Shown here: positions 1-7,371 of the stretch, piece after piece
Layout of the letters: each line of letters begins with the position of its first letter
Numbering within the stretch: position 1 is the stretch's first letter
Source of the DNA: Phycisphaerae bacterium
GTDB taxonomy: Bacteria > Planctomycetota > Phycisphaerae > Sedimentisphaerales > UBA12454
Direction: 5' to 3'
NCBI GenBank assembly: GCA_041652575.1
Contig: JBAZHC010000022.1
Location: 1 to 30,964 of the forward strand
Length of the DNA: 30,964 nt
Notes under the pieces: model-generated
Database searches by the model: none
What the model was told of the DNA's origin: nothing
Seen by the model: only the letters and a program-made list of their open reading frames with translations
Translations under genes and position numbers: made by a program

Positions 1-59
1 TCCTCGCCCCTGACTTCCTGCGAAGGGGGCTGCGGACGGGAATGCTTGAAAGTAAATAA
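1..59 (+). CDS. possible 3' end of a gene cut by the window edge
   Basis: Two frames are open from the first bases. One runs from base 3 to a TAA at 57-59 and would end in ...RRGLRTGMLESK. The other runs from base 1 to a TGA at 79-81 and is cysteine-rich. I favour the first, because its stop is followed after two bases by an ATG (62-64) with a short reading frame, the spacing typical of genes in one operon. The product cannot be identified from about 18 residues. Confidence 0.3.
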   Translation, partial: LAPDFLRRGLRTGMLESK

Positions 60-61
60 TG

Positions 62-121
62 ATGGAAAAAATAAAATATGAAGAAAAACAAAAAATTGCC
101 TTGATTGGCTCCGGTTCATAG
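62..121 (+). pseudogene. short reading frame, possible truncated N-terminus of a dinucleotide-binding protein
   Basis: A 19-codon frame starts two bases after the preceding stop and ends in ...KIALIGSGS followed by TAG. The beta-strand plus GxGx pattern looks like the beginning of a Rossmann NAD(P)-binding fold, which would normally continue for hundreds of residues. Directly at the stop, a 'GGATTACACGGAT' short repeat begins. I infer that a gene start was left behind when the rest was lost or replaced next to this repeat. The stretch 134-231 holds no further reading frame that I can support. A chance ORF is a real alternative. Confidence 0.3.
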
Positions 122-133
122 GATTACACGGAT
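121..133. repeat. short interspersed repeat, 'attacacggat' type
   Basis: GGATTACACGGAT belongs to the same loose family (AATCCGTG/AATCTGTG on one strand) as the longer copies at 13453-13486 and 22940-22965 in this window. Here it lies immediately behind a truncated reading frame. Confidence 0.45.
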
Positions 134-209
134 ATATGATAGAAAATTTTTGAAGCAAAGCTAAATACTGGTTAAGATAATTTGTTTTAATTGCCTGTTA
201 AAGGGTTCA

Positions 210-243
210 AATCATAAATAGAAGCTTGCTACTATTTATGATT
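210..243. other. 12-bp inverted repeat at the end of the GIY-YIG gene
   Basis: AATCATAAATAG at 210-221 is perfectly complementary to CTATTTATGATT at 232-243, with a 10-base loop. The right arm contains the stop codon and last codons of the minus-strand gene. There is no T-run after the hairpin on the minus strand, so it is only a weak terminator candidate. It may protect the mRNA 3' end. Confidence 0.5.
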
Positions 244-648
244 ACATCTTGGGGCAGCACCCCATTTTATAGCATATTCCAAAATCAGTTTTCGTTCAAC
301 ATATCGAATAAACAGCGGACAAAGTTCATCACTCAAACCATCAACAGGAAAACTTGCCACATAGAGATATTCAATATATTTCCCGCTAAAAAGTTTCCAA
401 TATGTTTCGCCGCCACTGTGGTTTTCCTTACCTTTGAATGCACAGCTATGAAACTGCTCCCAACGTTTACTGAAAGATTGGTTGCAAGTTTCACCAATGT
501 AAATAATTTCCTGCGATTGAAGGTCTACTATACCGGGCGGCTCTTTGTAGTGAGCAAGGATGTATACACCGACACTCCCAAGACTGTTTATATTTGTCCT
601 GTCTATCCATCGGACCCAGTTTGAAAAAGTAATTGGTGGAAGACTCAT
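232..648 (-). CDS. GIY-YIG nuclease-like protein
   Basis: The product is 138 residues. It carries the two strands that name the GIY-YIG superfamily: GVYIL near residue 27 and IIYIGET near residue 48. These are followed by a basic SKRW segment, and by an E in a helix (YVERKLILEYA) and an N near the C-terminus that fit the catalytic Glu and Asn. Family members cut DNA in repair, homing or restriction. No extra DNA-binding domain is visible, so the target is unknown. It begins 15 bases after the MFS stop and is probably the last gene of the detoxification cluster. The N-terminal half (SNWVRWIDR...) is not the classic short UvrC- or YhbQ-like layout. Confidence 0.65.
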   Translation of the reverse strand: MSLPPITFSNWVRWIDRTNINSLGSVGVYILAHYKEPPGIVDLQSQEIIYIGETCNQSFSKRWEQFHSCAFKGKENHSGGETYWKLFSGKYIEYLYVASFPVDGLSDELCPLFIRYVERKLILEYAIKWGAAPRCNHK

Positions 649-663
649 TATTCTGAACTCAAT

Positions 664-1830
664 CTATCTTTTCGCAAGCTTTTTGCGGACGGAAATAAGC
701 AATGGAATCGAGGCGAGCTGGGCGATAACTGAAAAACCAATAAGAGCTGGAATTGATATATCGTAAAGAACGCCCATCAGCGTACTGCCCAAAAACCAGG
801 CAATACCATAACCCGCATTGAAAATGCCGTAGCCTGTGCCGCGCTTTTGAGTCGGAACTATATCGGCGACAACGGCACGAATAATCGACTCCTGAGCGCC
901 CATACCAATGCCCCATAAGGCAACGCCGATAATGACCAGCACCGCACCGGAGGTAAACGCAAAAATCGCGAAAAAGGCGGAAAGTATAACGGCTATCGCC
1001 AGCGAAAGCATACCGACCTTGTCGTACCATCTGCCGAAGATAAGAGCGGCAATACCATCAATGCCCATAGCACCGGCGTAAAGAAGCGGAATCCATTTGT
1101 CGGCGAAAACAGCTTTCTGCTTGATGTGAAACGCGACCAAAGGATAATCGGCAAAGCCTGCGGCTATGAGGCCGACAGCGGCAAGATAAAGCCAAAAAAC
1201 TTTCGGCATTTTGCCGTTGCCTGCGGGCGGAGTCTCGGTTTCGAGTTTTTGCGGATGCGGGAAATTTATTCGGGCAACAATAAGGATAGCAATGGCCAAA
1301 CAGGCCGGTATCGCCAGAACGGCAAAGGCCCAACGGTATGAGCCGTTAATCGCAAGAACAATCATCACAATAACAGGGCCGAGCATCGCGCCGATTTGGT
1401 CCATCGCCTCGTGCAGGGCGAAGCCCCAGCCCCTGCCGACCGAAGAGGTCGCGCAGGAAAGCATCGCGTCGCGTGCGGGAGTACGAATAGCCTTGCCGAT
1501 TCTTTCGGTCATCATCAAAGCTATCGCGAGCGGCCAGTGATTTGCCAGGCCCAGCAGCGGCACAGCCAAAAGATTAATCACGTAGCCGGTAATGGTAATC
1601 GTCCAGTATTTGCGTGTTTTGTCGCTGAGCAGGCCGGAGAAGAATCTCAGGCCGTAGCCGAGCAATTCGCCTGCACCGGCGGCAAAGCCAACCACCGCGC
1701 CGGTAGCGCCGAGAATTGCAAGGTAAGGCCCTGCCAGGCTTCGCGCGGATTCGTAAGTAACATCGGCCAAAAGACTGACAACGCCCAGTAATACGATAAA
1801 CCTCATTGCGGACTTGCGATTGTTTTCCAT
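664..1830 (-). CDS. major facilitator superfamily transporter
   Basis: The product is 388 residues with about 12 hydrophobic segments in the inner membrane. The cytoplasmic loop after segment 2 reads GLLSDKTRKYW, a form of the MFS A-motif. A basic RIGKAIRTPARDAML stretch follows segment 4, and the MFS pattern recurs at GRWYDKVG in the second half. Substrate cannot be read from sequence. Its place behind arsenic, chromate and fluoride genes suggests efflux of a toxic compound, but this is inference. It is separated from the DUF190 gene by a short interspersed repeat. The ATG start has no strong Shine-Dalgarno sequence. Confidence 0.85.
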   Translation of the reverse strand: MENNRKSAMRFIVLLGVVSLLADVTYESARSLAGPYLAILGATGAVVGFAAGAGELLGYGLRFFSGLLSDKTRKYWTITITGYVINLLAVPLLGLANHWPLAIALMMTERIGKAIRTPARDAMLSCATSSVGRGWGFALHEAMDQIGAMLGPVIVMIVLAINGSYRWAFAVLAIPACLAIAILIVARINFPHPQKLETETPPAGNGKMPKVFWLYLAAVGLIAAGFADYPLVAFHIKQKAVFADKWIPLLYAGAMGIDGIAALIFGRWYDKVGMLSLAIAVILSAFFAIFAFTSGAVLVIIGVALWGIGMGAQESIIRAVVADIVPTQKRGTGYGIFNAGYGIAWFLGSTLMGVLYDISIPALIGFSVIAQLASIPLLISVRKKLAKR

Positions 1831-1863
1831 AAAAAGCCATAGAGAAAATTAATACTTCTTTTT

Positions 1864-1917
1864 AGCCACAGAGCTATCCCGATGCGTCGGGACTTCCGCT
1901 ACGCTTCAGCAGAGAAA
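1864..1917. repeat. interspersed repeat with inserted hairpin, copy 1
   Basis: It begins AGCCACAGAGCT, continues with a perfect 6-bp hairpin (TCCCGA-tgcg-TCGGGA) and ends CAGCAGAGAAA. It is nearly identical to the copy at 2294-2356, with one base different in the inserted part. The shorter copy at 27464-27493 lacks the hairpin portion. It lies in the gap between the MFS and DUF190 genes. Confidence 0.85.
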
Positions 1918-1922
1918 TAAAA

Positions 1923-2267
1923 TTATAAGTTTTTATTATTATATCTGTACGCGATTACCCGAACCTTTTCGAGAGTAACCATTCCTTCCTTAATCATATC
2001 ATCGAGCTGAGGTATAAAGCTTTCGATTTTTTCCGGTGCATCGACAATTTCAATTACAATGGGCAAATCTTCGGAGAGCCTGAGAATATTTGCCGAGTGC
2101 ATTCTGCTGTCGGCGCCGAAACCGATAAGACCCCTTGTTACAGTAGCGCCGGCCAGACCCTGCTTTCGAGCCAGAGCGACAATGGCCTCGAACAAAGGCC
2201 TGCCTTCAAATTTGTCCGCTTCACCGATGAAAATCCGTAATAGTTCAGCTTCCGACGGCAGTTTCAT
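1923..2267 (-). CDS. DUF190 (PII-like) protein
   Basis: The product is 114 residues from the ATG at 2267. The longer frame to 2282 would need a TTG start, whereas the chosen ATG has an AAAGG ribosome-binding site at good distance. The sequence (LLRIFIGEADKFEGRPL, GATVTRGLIGFG, LPIVIEIVDAPEKIE) matches the DUF190 family, which has a ferredoxin-like PII fold. Members are often encoded beside crcB, as here, where crcB is the next gene upstream. A regulatory role on the fluoride channel is plausible but unproven. A repeat element separates the two genes. Confidence 0.85.
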   Translation of the reverse strand: MKLPSEAELLRIFIGEADKFEGRPLFEAIVALARKQGLAGATVTRGLIGFGADSRMHSANILRLSEDLPIVIEIVDAPEKIESFIPQLDDMIKEGMVTLEKVRVIAYRYNNKNL

Positions 2268-2293
2268 AACTCGACCTTTCAATAATAAAAAAT

Positions 2294-2356
2294 AGCCACA
2301 GAGCTATCCCGATGCGTCGGGACTTCCGCTGCGCTTCAGCAGAGAAAACAGAGATA
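2294..2356. repeat. interspersed repeat with inserted hairpin, copy 2
   Basis: This is the second copy of the AGCCACAGAGCT...CAGAGAA element with the internal TCCCGATGCGTCGGGA hairpin. It lies between crcB and the DUF190 gene. Flanks on both sides are AT-rich and unrelated to those of copy 1. Confidence 0.85.
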
Positions 2357-2369
2357 CAAACGATATATT

Positions 2370-2750
2370 CTAAATATATTTGCCGATTGCAAGTCCTGCA
2401 ACCATACCAATCAATCCGAGAATATTTTGTCCTATTATATTAACCGATGCCCAGAGCCATTGCGATTCATCGAGCATTCGCGCCGTTTCAAACATAAATG
2501 TCGAAAAAGTGGTAAATGCACCGAAAAAGCCGACAAAAATAACCATTCTCATCTGGCCGCTGATTGAGAGTCTGCTTTCGAGAATGGCCCAAATCAAGCC
2601 GAAGAGCAGGCAGCCGATTACGTTTACCGCGGCGGTTCCGAAAGGAAAATCAGTAGTTATACTTCTCTGAACAAGACCGCCGAGCCAGTATCGGGCGAGT
2701 GTTCCGGCGGCGCCTGCGAGAGCAAGATAGATTATTTTCTGAAGCATCAT
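2370..2750 (-). CDS. crcB: CrcB/Fluc fluoride channel
   Basis: The product is 126 residues with four membrane segments, the usual length of the family. Signature parts are visible: GTLARYWLGG near the N-terminus, TAAVNVIGCLLFG with the conserved Asn of the pore, and FGAFTTFSTFMFE containing the Phe-box. These proteins form dual-topology dimers that let fluoride leave the cytoplasm. Two ATGs stand in tandem. The Shine-Dalgarno sequence TTGGAG sits only two bases before the first, so the second ATG (2747) may be the real start. I see no fluoride riboswitch in the short gap upstream, so the gene probably depends on transcription from the cluster. Confidence 0.92.
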   Translation of the reverse strand: MMLQKIIYLALAGAAGTLARYWLGGLVQRSITTDFPFGTAAVNVIGCLLFGLIWAILESRLSISGQMRMVIFVGFFGAFTTFSTFMFETARMLDESQWLWASVNIIGQNILGLIGMVAGLAIGKYI

Positions 2751-2767
2751 AACTCCAAAGAGCTAAA

Positions 2768-3376
2768 TCATATTTTTCGGGCACATACACAGAAAACGGG
2801 ATAGAATTTTTCATTTCTGGGAATTTCAAAAACATTTTTATATATAACAGATGTCATTTTCAGACTTTTCAAATGTTCTGCGATTTTTTCCGGGGCAAAA
2901 CCATTATGCACCACAACGTCCCGCTGGTGGAAAGAGCCGTCTTCGGCGTAAAGGTCGGCAAGAGCAATCCATCCGCCGGGGTTGAGCAATTTTGAAAGTT
3001 TCGTTATCGCGGCAAACGTATCTTCGATATGGTGCATCGCCATCGCCGAGGTAATAAGGTCGAATGTTCTATTCAGAGGCTTGTCTTTTGTGATATCGAA
3101 ATTTACGGCCTGGATGTTTTTTACATTTTGAGTAATTATCTTTTTGCGAACTTCGGCGAGCATTCCATCGGAAATATCAACGGCACAAACAGAGGAGACT
3201 TTATCCGAAATAAGAAAACTTAACAGTCCAGTGCCGCAGCCATAGTCCAGAACTGAAAATTCTTTATTCAATGGAATTGTTTCACTGAGAAAATCTGCAA
3301 TGGCAGATGTCAACTGCCTCCTGACAGGATTGTCATTCCACGCGGCCGCCTGTTTGTCGAAATATTCGTTACTCAT
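2768..3376 (-). CDS. class I SAM-dependent methyltransferase
   Basis: The product is 202 residues. Motif I is VLDYGCGTGLLSF (about residues 43-55), followed by the acidic AVDISDGML strand and by FDLITSAMAMHHIED, the usual motif near the active site. The C-terminal NPGGWIALADL is a standard fold element. The substrate (small molecule) is unknown. The start ATG lies one base after the stop of a degraded ccdA 3' fragment (TAATATG), so translation was probably once coupled to an intact ccdA copy. It could methylate a metalloid or thiol compound in this context, but that is inference. Confidence 0.85.
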   Translation of the reverse strand: MSNEYFDKQAAAWNDNPVRRQLTSAIADFLSETIPLNKEFSVLDYGCGTGLLSFLISDKVSSVCAVDISDGMLAEVRKKIITQNVKNIQAVNFDITKDKPLNRTFDLITSAMAMHHIEDTFAAITKLSKLLNPGGWIALADLYAEDGSFHQRDVVVHNGFAPEKIAEHLKSLKMTSVIYKNVFEIPRNEKFYPVFCVCARKI

Positions 3377-3377
3377 A

Positions 3378-3425
3378 TTAACGGGCAGTATAAATCATAT
3401 AGAGCCCGCCTGCAAGAACAAGTAT
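3378..3425 (-). pseudogene. relic: 3' end of a second ccdA
   Basis: On the minus strand this reads I-L-V-L-A-G-G-L-Y-M-I-Y-T-A-R-stop. That is the same C-terminus as the intact ccdA at 4954-5649. The two stretches (3385-3425 and 4958-4998) agree at 37 of 41 bases, and all four differences are synonymous third-codon positions. The remnant therefore comes from a ccdA that evolved as a functional protein, then lost everything upstream, where chrA now ends. Its stop is one base before the methyltransferase start. Confidence 0.8.
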
Positions 3426-3435
3426 GTTGTTTATC

Positions 3436-4563
3436 TCATCTGGAAAAAAGGTTTAAAAATCCCGCTAATGCCCCGCCCGCAATCAGCCACATAGAATTTA
3501 TCTTAAATCTAATCAGTAGAATAAAGGTAACGCCAAAAATAATAACAGCACCAATGTCGATGAGCGAATCTCTGGCCAATTGGCAGGTTACAGCGGCCAT
3601 AAGACTAATTGCCGCGGCGTTGATGCCGTCCAATAAGGCGCCAGTCCACGGTGATTTTCGCAGACGCGGGATTAAAGGATTTGAAACCGCAACAAATATA
3701 AAAGACGGCAGAAAAATACCGACAGTAGCCAAAACGGCCCCTTTAAAACCGCCGAGGATATAACCGATAAACGTAGCTGTTGTGAATAAAGGTCCCGGAG
3801 TAATTTGACCGACAGCAACGGCATCGAGGAGTTGCTGAGTAGTAAGCCAGCCGAGACGTTCGACAAAATCGCCCCGCAGAAATGCAAGCAAAACATATCC
3901 GGTGCCATACCACACCGCACCTATTTTGAGAAAAACAAGAAAAAGCCGTGAAAAACTGAAATTCATCATTACCTGCGACAATATTCCCATCCCGCCGAGC
4001 GGAACAAGGGATACGCAGCAGTTGCGATTTTGGAGTTGGCGAATATTTTTGAACAGCATCACAGCCAATCCGCCGCCGAACAGAAGTATGACTTCATTTA
4101 TATGTACGAAATAAAGAGCAAAGACAATCAAAACAATTGCTGCAACAAGAACATCTTTAACTGCTTTGCGTCCCAATTGCCAAATCGCCTGTAAAATTAT
4201 AGCGATTACTACAGGTTTTACGCCGTACAAAAGCCATTCAGCCTGCGGCAATGTACCGTACTGCACATAAAGATACGCAAGAACGAGCACAATAAAAATC
4301 GCCGGCAGCGCCAGACACAATCCGCCTGCGATAAGACCCCGCCAGCCGGCCTGCAAAAAACCGATATGCATCGCAAGTTCGGTGCCGTTCGGGCCGGGAA
4401 TCATATTCGTAGCGCCGACCAAATCTAGAAATTGCTGTTCATCGAGCCATTTTCGTTTTCTTACGACTTCATCGTGCATAAGCGCAAACTGAGTCGCCGG
4501 GCCGCCGAAAGAAATTGCGCCAAGCTTCAGGAACAGTAAAATTACTTCAACAAGTTTATTCAT
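3436..4563 (-). CDS. chrA: chromate transporter, two-domain ChrA
   Basis: The product is 375 residues, the length of the long-chain CHR family, with two homologous halves. Each half carries the family hallmarks. The first has LKLGAISFGGPATQFALMHDEVV and NMIPGPNGTELAMHIGF. The second has LKIGAVWYGTGYVLLAFLRGDFV and GQITPGPLFTTATFIGY. Members export chromate; some have other substrates. It is an inner-membrane protein. It sits between the DsrE-like gene and a ccdA relic, in line with the cluster of oxyanion resistance genes. Confidence 0.9.
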   Translation of the reverse strand: MNKLVEVILLFLKLGAISFGGPATQFALMHDEVVRKRKWLDEQQFLDLVGATNMIPGPNGTELAMHIGFLQAGWRGLIAGGLCLALPAIFIVLVLAYLYVQYGTLPQAEWLLYGVKPVVIAIILQAIWQLGRKAVKDVLVAAIVLIVFALYFVHINEVILLFGGGLAVMLFKNIRQLQNRNCCVSLVPLGGMGILSQVMMNFSFSRLFLVFLKIGAVWYGTGYVLLAFLRGDFVERLGWLTTQQLLDAVAVGQITPGPLFTTATFIGYILGGFKGAVLATVGIFLPSFIFVAVSNPLIPRLRKSPWTGALLDGINAAAISLMAAVTCQLARDSLIDIGAVIIFGVTFILLIRFKINSMWLIAGGALAGFLNLFSR

Positions 4564-4596
4564 AAAATCTCTGCCGTGATATTCTTTACGTGATTA

Positions 4597-4917
4597 TCAA
4601 AATGTAACCACCTTATCGCTGTCTTTCACAACATCATACATATCTTTCATTGTTGAAATCGGACACATTTCAGAACCATCCTTTTGACGTGATATTATAC
4701 AAGTGCCGCAGGCAAGAATCTTGCCGCCGTTTTGCATAAACTTCTCGGCCTGCTCAACTGTGTTGAATTTGTCTGTGCCAATTGACTGATACTCAACACC
4801 TTTGCCCATAAAAAATATTTTCACTTCATCTTTTTGCGCAAGCGCAAAATTGGCGTAACGAATCGCATTCCAGCAAGTCTCAGCGTCATTGGTCGCGATA
4901 ATCACTCCTATTTTCAT
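4597..4917 (-). CDS. DsrE/DsrF-like sulfur-relay family protein
   Basis: The product is 106 residues and cytoplasmic. It starts with MKIGVIIATNDAETCWNAIR, contains KIFFMGKGVEY, and has cysteines in LACGTCIIS and SEMCPISTM, the arrangement of DsrE-like proteins that carry persulfide on cysteine. In arsenic and thiol-redox clusters such small proteins are commonly found beside thioredoxin-like genes. The ATG has AAAGGA upstream. The exact role, whether sulfur carrier or sensor, is not decided by the sequence. Confidence 0.8.
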   Translation of the reverse strand: MKIGVIIATNDAETCWNAIRYANFALAQKDEVKIFFMGKGVEYQSIGTDKFNTVEQAEKFMQNGGKILACGTCIISRQKDGSEMCPISTMKDMYDVVKDSDKVVTF

Positions 4918-4953
4918 AACAAATCCTTTCTTAATGGAATTTTAAAACTCTCA

Positions 4954-5649
4954 TCAAGCAGTATAAATCATATAAAGGCCGCCTGCAAGCACGAGTATTC
5001 CGCAGATTTTTTTGAGAATAACAGCGCCTTTTGATTTTTCATTCCAGTTCATATATCGCTGGACAACTTCTGTAAATGTCCCGGCAAATACAATTACCGA
5101 ACAATGCCCGATTCCATACATAAGCAGAAGGATAATCCCATAGAATAGATTTGTAGCTGCCAATTTAAATGTTACTCCAAGCATCGGAGCCATATACGCA
5201 AACGTACATGGGCCAAGAGCAATACCAAAGACTAATCCAAGGATAAATGCTGCCAAAGCTCCTTTGCGCTTCATACCAACCTTACCCGGCCCAGAAAAAG
5301 GAATGGGAATAATGCCAAGCAGATGTAGCCCTACAACAAAAAATATCAATGCCACAAAATAATTGCCGTATTTGCCAACATCACCCATCATTCTTCCGGC
5401 GGCGGCTGTAATTACGCCGACAAGGCCGATAGTTATAAGAATTCCGGCTGCGAAAAGAAACGAAATCGAAAACGCCCTCTTCGTTGAGATTCTGCCCTGT
5501 TCGTCGATAAAGCCGACAATTAGAGGAATGCTCGCCAGATGGCAGGGACTGAGCAGAATACTCAAGATGCCCCAGACAAACGAAGCGGCAAGAGCAATCA
5601 ATGCCGTGCTTTCGACGGCGTGAGTCAGATTTTCAAATAAATAGTTCAT
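4954..5649 (-). CDS. ccdA: CcdA-like thiol-disulfide transmembrane protein
   Basis: The product is 231 residues with six membrane segments. The redox cysteines of the family are present: LLSPCHLASIPLIVGFI (segment 1) and LGPCTFAYMAPMLGV (segment 4). CcdA passes reducing power from cytoplasmic thioredoxin across the membrane to extracytoplasmic partners. The neighbouring membrane-anchored thioredoxin (5783-6220) and the small CxxC protein (6217-6450) are natural partners. A partial duplicate of its 3' end lies at 3378-3425. Confidence 0.9.
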   Translation of the reverse strand: MNYLFENLTHAVESTALIALAASFVWGILSILLSPCHLASIPLIVGFIDEQGRISTKRAFSISFLFAAGILITIGLVGVITAAAGRMMGDVGKYGNYFVALIFFVVGLHLLGIIPIPFSGPGKVGMKRKGALAAFILGLVFGIALGPCTFAYMAPMLGVTFKLAATNLFYGIILLLMYGIGHCSVIVFAGTFTEVVQRYMNWNEKSKGAVILKKICGILVLAGGLYMIYTA

Positions 5650-5673
5650 AAATTTTAAACAGTTATTGGTATA

Positions 5674-5765
5674 GGTATCGGTAACGTCGCGTTAATCGTT
5701 TTCGTCTTTCGTGTTTTGACTTTCAACGCCAACCCCATAACTAAACACGAGACTTTACCGCTACC
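5674..5765. repeat. large imperfect palindrome between ccdA and the thioredoxin gene
   Basis: The left arm 5674-5688 (GGTATCGGTAACGTC) pairs with the right arm 5751-5765 (GACTTTACCGCTACC) in blocks of 4, 6 and 3 bases. Inside, CGTGTTT (5710-5716) pairs with AAACACG (5743-5749). The shape is of a REP-like element inserted in the 133-base gap. No T-run follows, so it is not an obvious terminator. Confidence 0.55.
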
Positions 5766-5782
5766 CAAACCGAAAACAAAAC

Positions 5783-6220
5783 CTATTTTAATTCAAAACC
5801 TAATTTTCCCCATCTGGCTAAAATATCTTCTTTCGAGAAGAAGCCCTCGTGACGGAAAAGTTCTTTTTCATTCGGGTCCAGAAAAATCTGGGTCGGAATT
5901 ATATTTATGCCGTATTTTTCGCCCGGAGCGGGATTTTTCCAGACATCATAAAAAATAACTTCCAATTTGCCTTTATATTCTACCGTCAATTCGTCGAGTA
6001 TCGGCTTCATCATCTTGCACGGAACGCATTTATCCGCGCCAAGGTCGATAAGTTTCGGCAGCTTTGCGGCAATGGCAGGCTGATTAGATTCAGATGCAAT
6101 GAGCAGATTTGGTTCCGGAATAACAGGCTGCGATTTATTTTCCTTATTCTTCAACATAACAACCGCGACAACGGACGAGGCAAGAATTAATACTATAATT
6201 ACTTTCCACAAATTTCTCAT
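5783..6220 (-). CDS. membrane-anchored thioredoxin-fold protein
   Basis: The product is 145 residues. One N-terminal hydrophobic segment (about residues 5-22, with no lipobox cysteine) anchors it, so the domain faces the periplasm. The redox site is CVPCK near residue 66, and the cis-proline loop is INIIPTQIF. It resembles TlpA-like or TrxA-like reductants and would accept electrons from the adjacent CcdA. Its ATG overlaps the stop of the upstream gene by four bases (ATGA), showing translational coupling. Confidence 0.88.
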   Translation of the reverse strand: MRNLWKVIIVLILASSVVAVVMLKNKENKSQPVIPEPNLLIASESNQPAIAAKLPKLIDLGADKCVPCKMMKPILDELTVEYKGKLEVIFYDVWKNPAPGEKYGINIIPTQIFLDPNEKELFRHEGFFSKEDILARWGKLGFELK

Positions 6221-6450
6221 TTGAGCATTTCCTTTAACTGTTCAACTGTCGGTACTTTGCCGGCAGTTTTAACTTCACCGTCAATCACAAGAGCGGGCGT
6301 TACCATAACGCCGAATTTCATTATATCACTTATCTGAGTAACTTTCTCAATTTCATATTCTATTGCCATTTCTTTAGCGGCTGTTTCGGTAAGCTCTGCA
6401 AGTTTTTTGCACTTCGGACAGCCTGTACCGAGTATCTGAATCTTTTTCAT
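6217..6450 (-). CDS. small thioredoxin-like protein with CPKC site
   Basis: The product is 77 residues from the ATG at 6450, chosen because GGAG lies seven bases upstream; the longer frame would need a TTG. It belongs to the MTH895/TM0996-type mini-thioredoxins. It has ILGTGCPKCKKL with the CxxC site near residue 10, GVMVTPALVIDGEV with the cis-proline, and a final helix. These are cytoplasmic redoxins often found with DUF318 permeases and arsenic genes. It probably feeds electrons to CcdA or to an arsenic or thiol enzyme. Confidence 0.88.
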   Translation of the reverse strand: MKKIQILGTGCPKCKKLAELTETAAKEMAIEYEIEKVTQISDIMKFGVMVTPALVIDGEVKTAGKVPTVEQLKEMLK

Positions 6451-6467
6451 TTCAATCTCCAAATAAT

Positions 6468-7346
6468 TTATCTTAGTGGTGGAATCAGCAAAACAGATGA
6501 ATCAGAATATCTGGCTGCCGTATGGCTTACACTGCCAAGGAAAAATTCTTTGACATAGCCGCGTCCCTGACTGCCCATCACAACCAGCGATATGTTGTTG
6601 CGGTGAGTATAATCAACAATTTCCTGTTTTGGCAGGCCGTAAGGCATCACAATACTGACGTTTTTAACGCCCCGTTTCCCAAGGTCGGTTTTGAGTCGTT
6701 CCAATCTACCGATATCAATAGCATTAAACTCGGCAATATCCTTTTCAGTTTTGCCGTCAAGTTTTACCTTATCCTGTACGTGCATTAACGTAATTTGTTT
6801 TGCGCCGCAGTCGGCCATTTTCTGAACATAGGTATATGCACGTTCTGAAGTGCTTGAAAAATCGGTCGGGAACAAAATATGCTCCAGCATATCGAATGAA
6901 CATTCTTTGCAAACTGTTTTACCGCCATCTTCAGCAAATTTTACACGGAATATCAGTACCGGTCTTGTCGCGCTATGTATCACAGCACTGGCTACACCGC
7001 CGAGTCTGGTAGCTTTCGACATTGTTTGACCCGCTGAGCCGATAACTATCAGCGAACAGTCTTCTGTATCCGCCTCATTATTTATTGCAAAATACGATGC
7101 GACTGGAATCATTCTGCCGAGCACCTCAAAGCCTTTATCCACGAGTACCTTCTTCTGGCTGTTAAATTCAGGCTCTATTGATTTCATCACCTGTGCCGCA
7201 AGCATACCGCTATCATCAAGCGGATATTTAAAACAGTACAGCAGAACAGCTTTTTTTGCGCCAAGCTGTTTAAGACTTGCCGACGCACAAACAACGTGAT
7301 GAGAAGGCAACGACAGATCCGTAGCTACCAATAAATTTGAAAACAT
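6468..7346 (-). CDS. tandem universal stress protein
   Basis: The product is 292 residues with two UspA domains (about 1-140 and 150-292). The second domain has the complete ATP-binding signature G-x2-G-x9-G-S in MGSQGRGYVKEFFLGS. The first has the same spacing but ends in G-G instead of G-S/T (GSAGQTMSKATRLGG), so it may not bind nucleotide normally. The role in the cluster is unknown; such proteins accompany stress and transport operons. Seventeen bases separate it from the small thioredoxin gene. Confidence 0.9.
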   Translation of the reverse strand: MFSNLLVATDLSLPSHHVVCASASLKQLGAKKAVLLYCFKYPLDDSGMLAAQVMKSIEPEFNSQKKVLVDKGFEVLGRMIPVASYFAINNEADTEDCSLIVIGSAGQTMSKATRLGGVASAVIHSATRPVLIFRVKFAEDGGKTVCKECSFDMLEHILFPTDFSSTSERAYTYVQKMADCGAKQITLMHVQDKVKLDGKTEKDIAEFNAIDIGRLERLKTDLGKRGVKNVSIVMPYGLPKQEIVDYTHRNNISLVVMGSQGRGYVKEFFLGSVSHTAARYSDSSVLLIPPLR

Positions 7347-7371
7347 AATTGATTCTCCTTAATTATATTTT

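Noticed and set aside
2751..2767. Fluoride riboswitch before crcB
   Set aside because: The gap to the methyltransferase gene is only 17 bases and contains just a ribosome-binding site.
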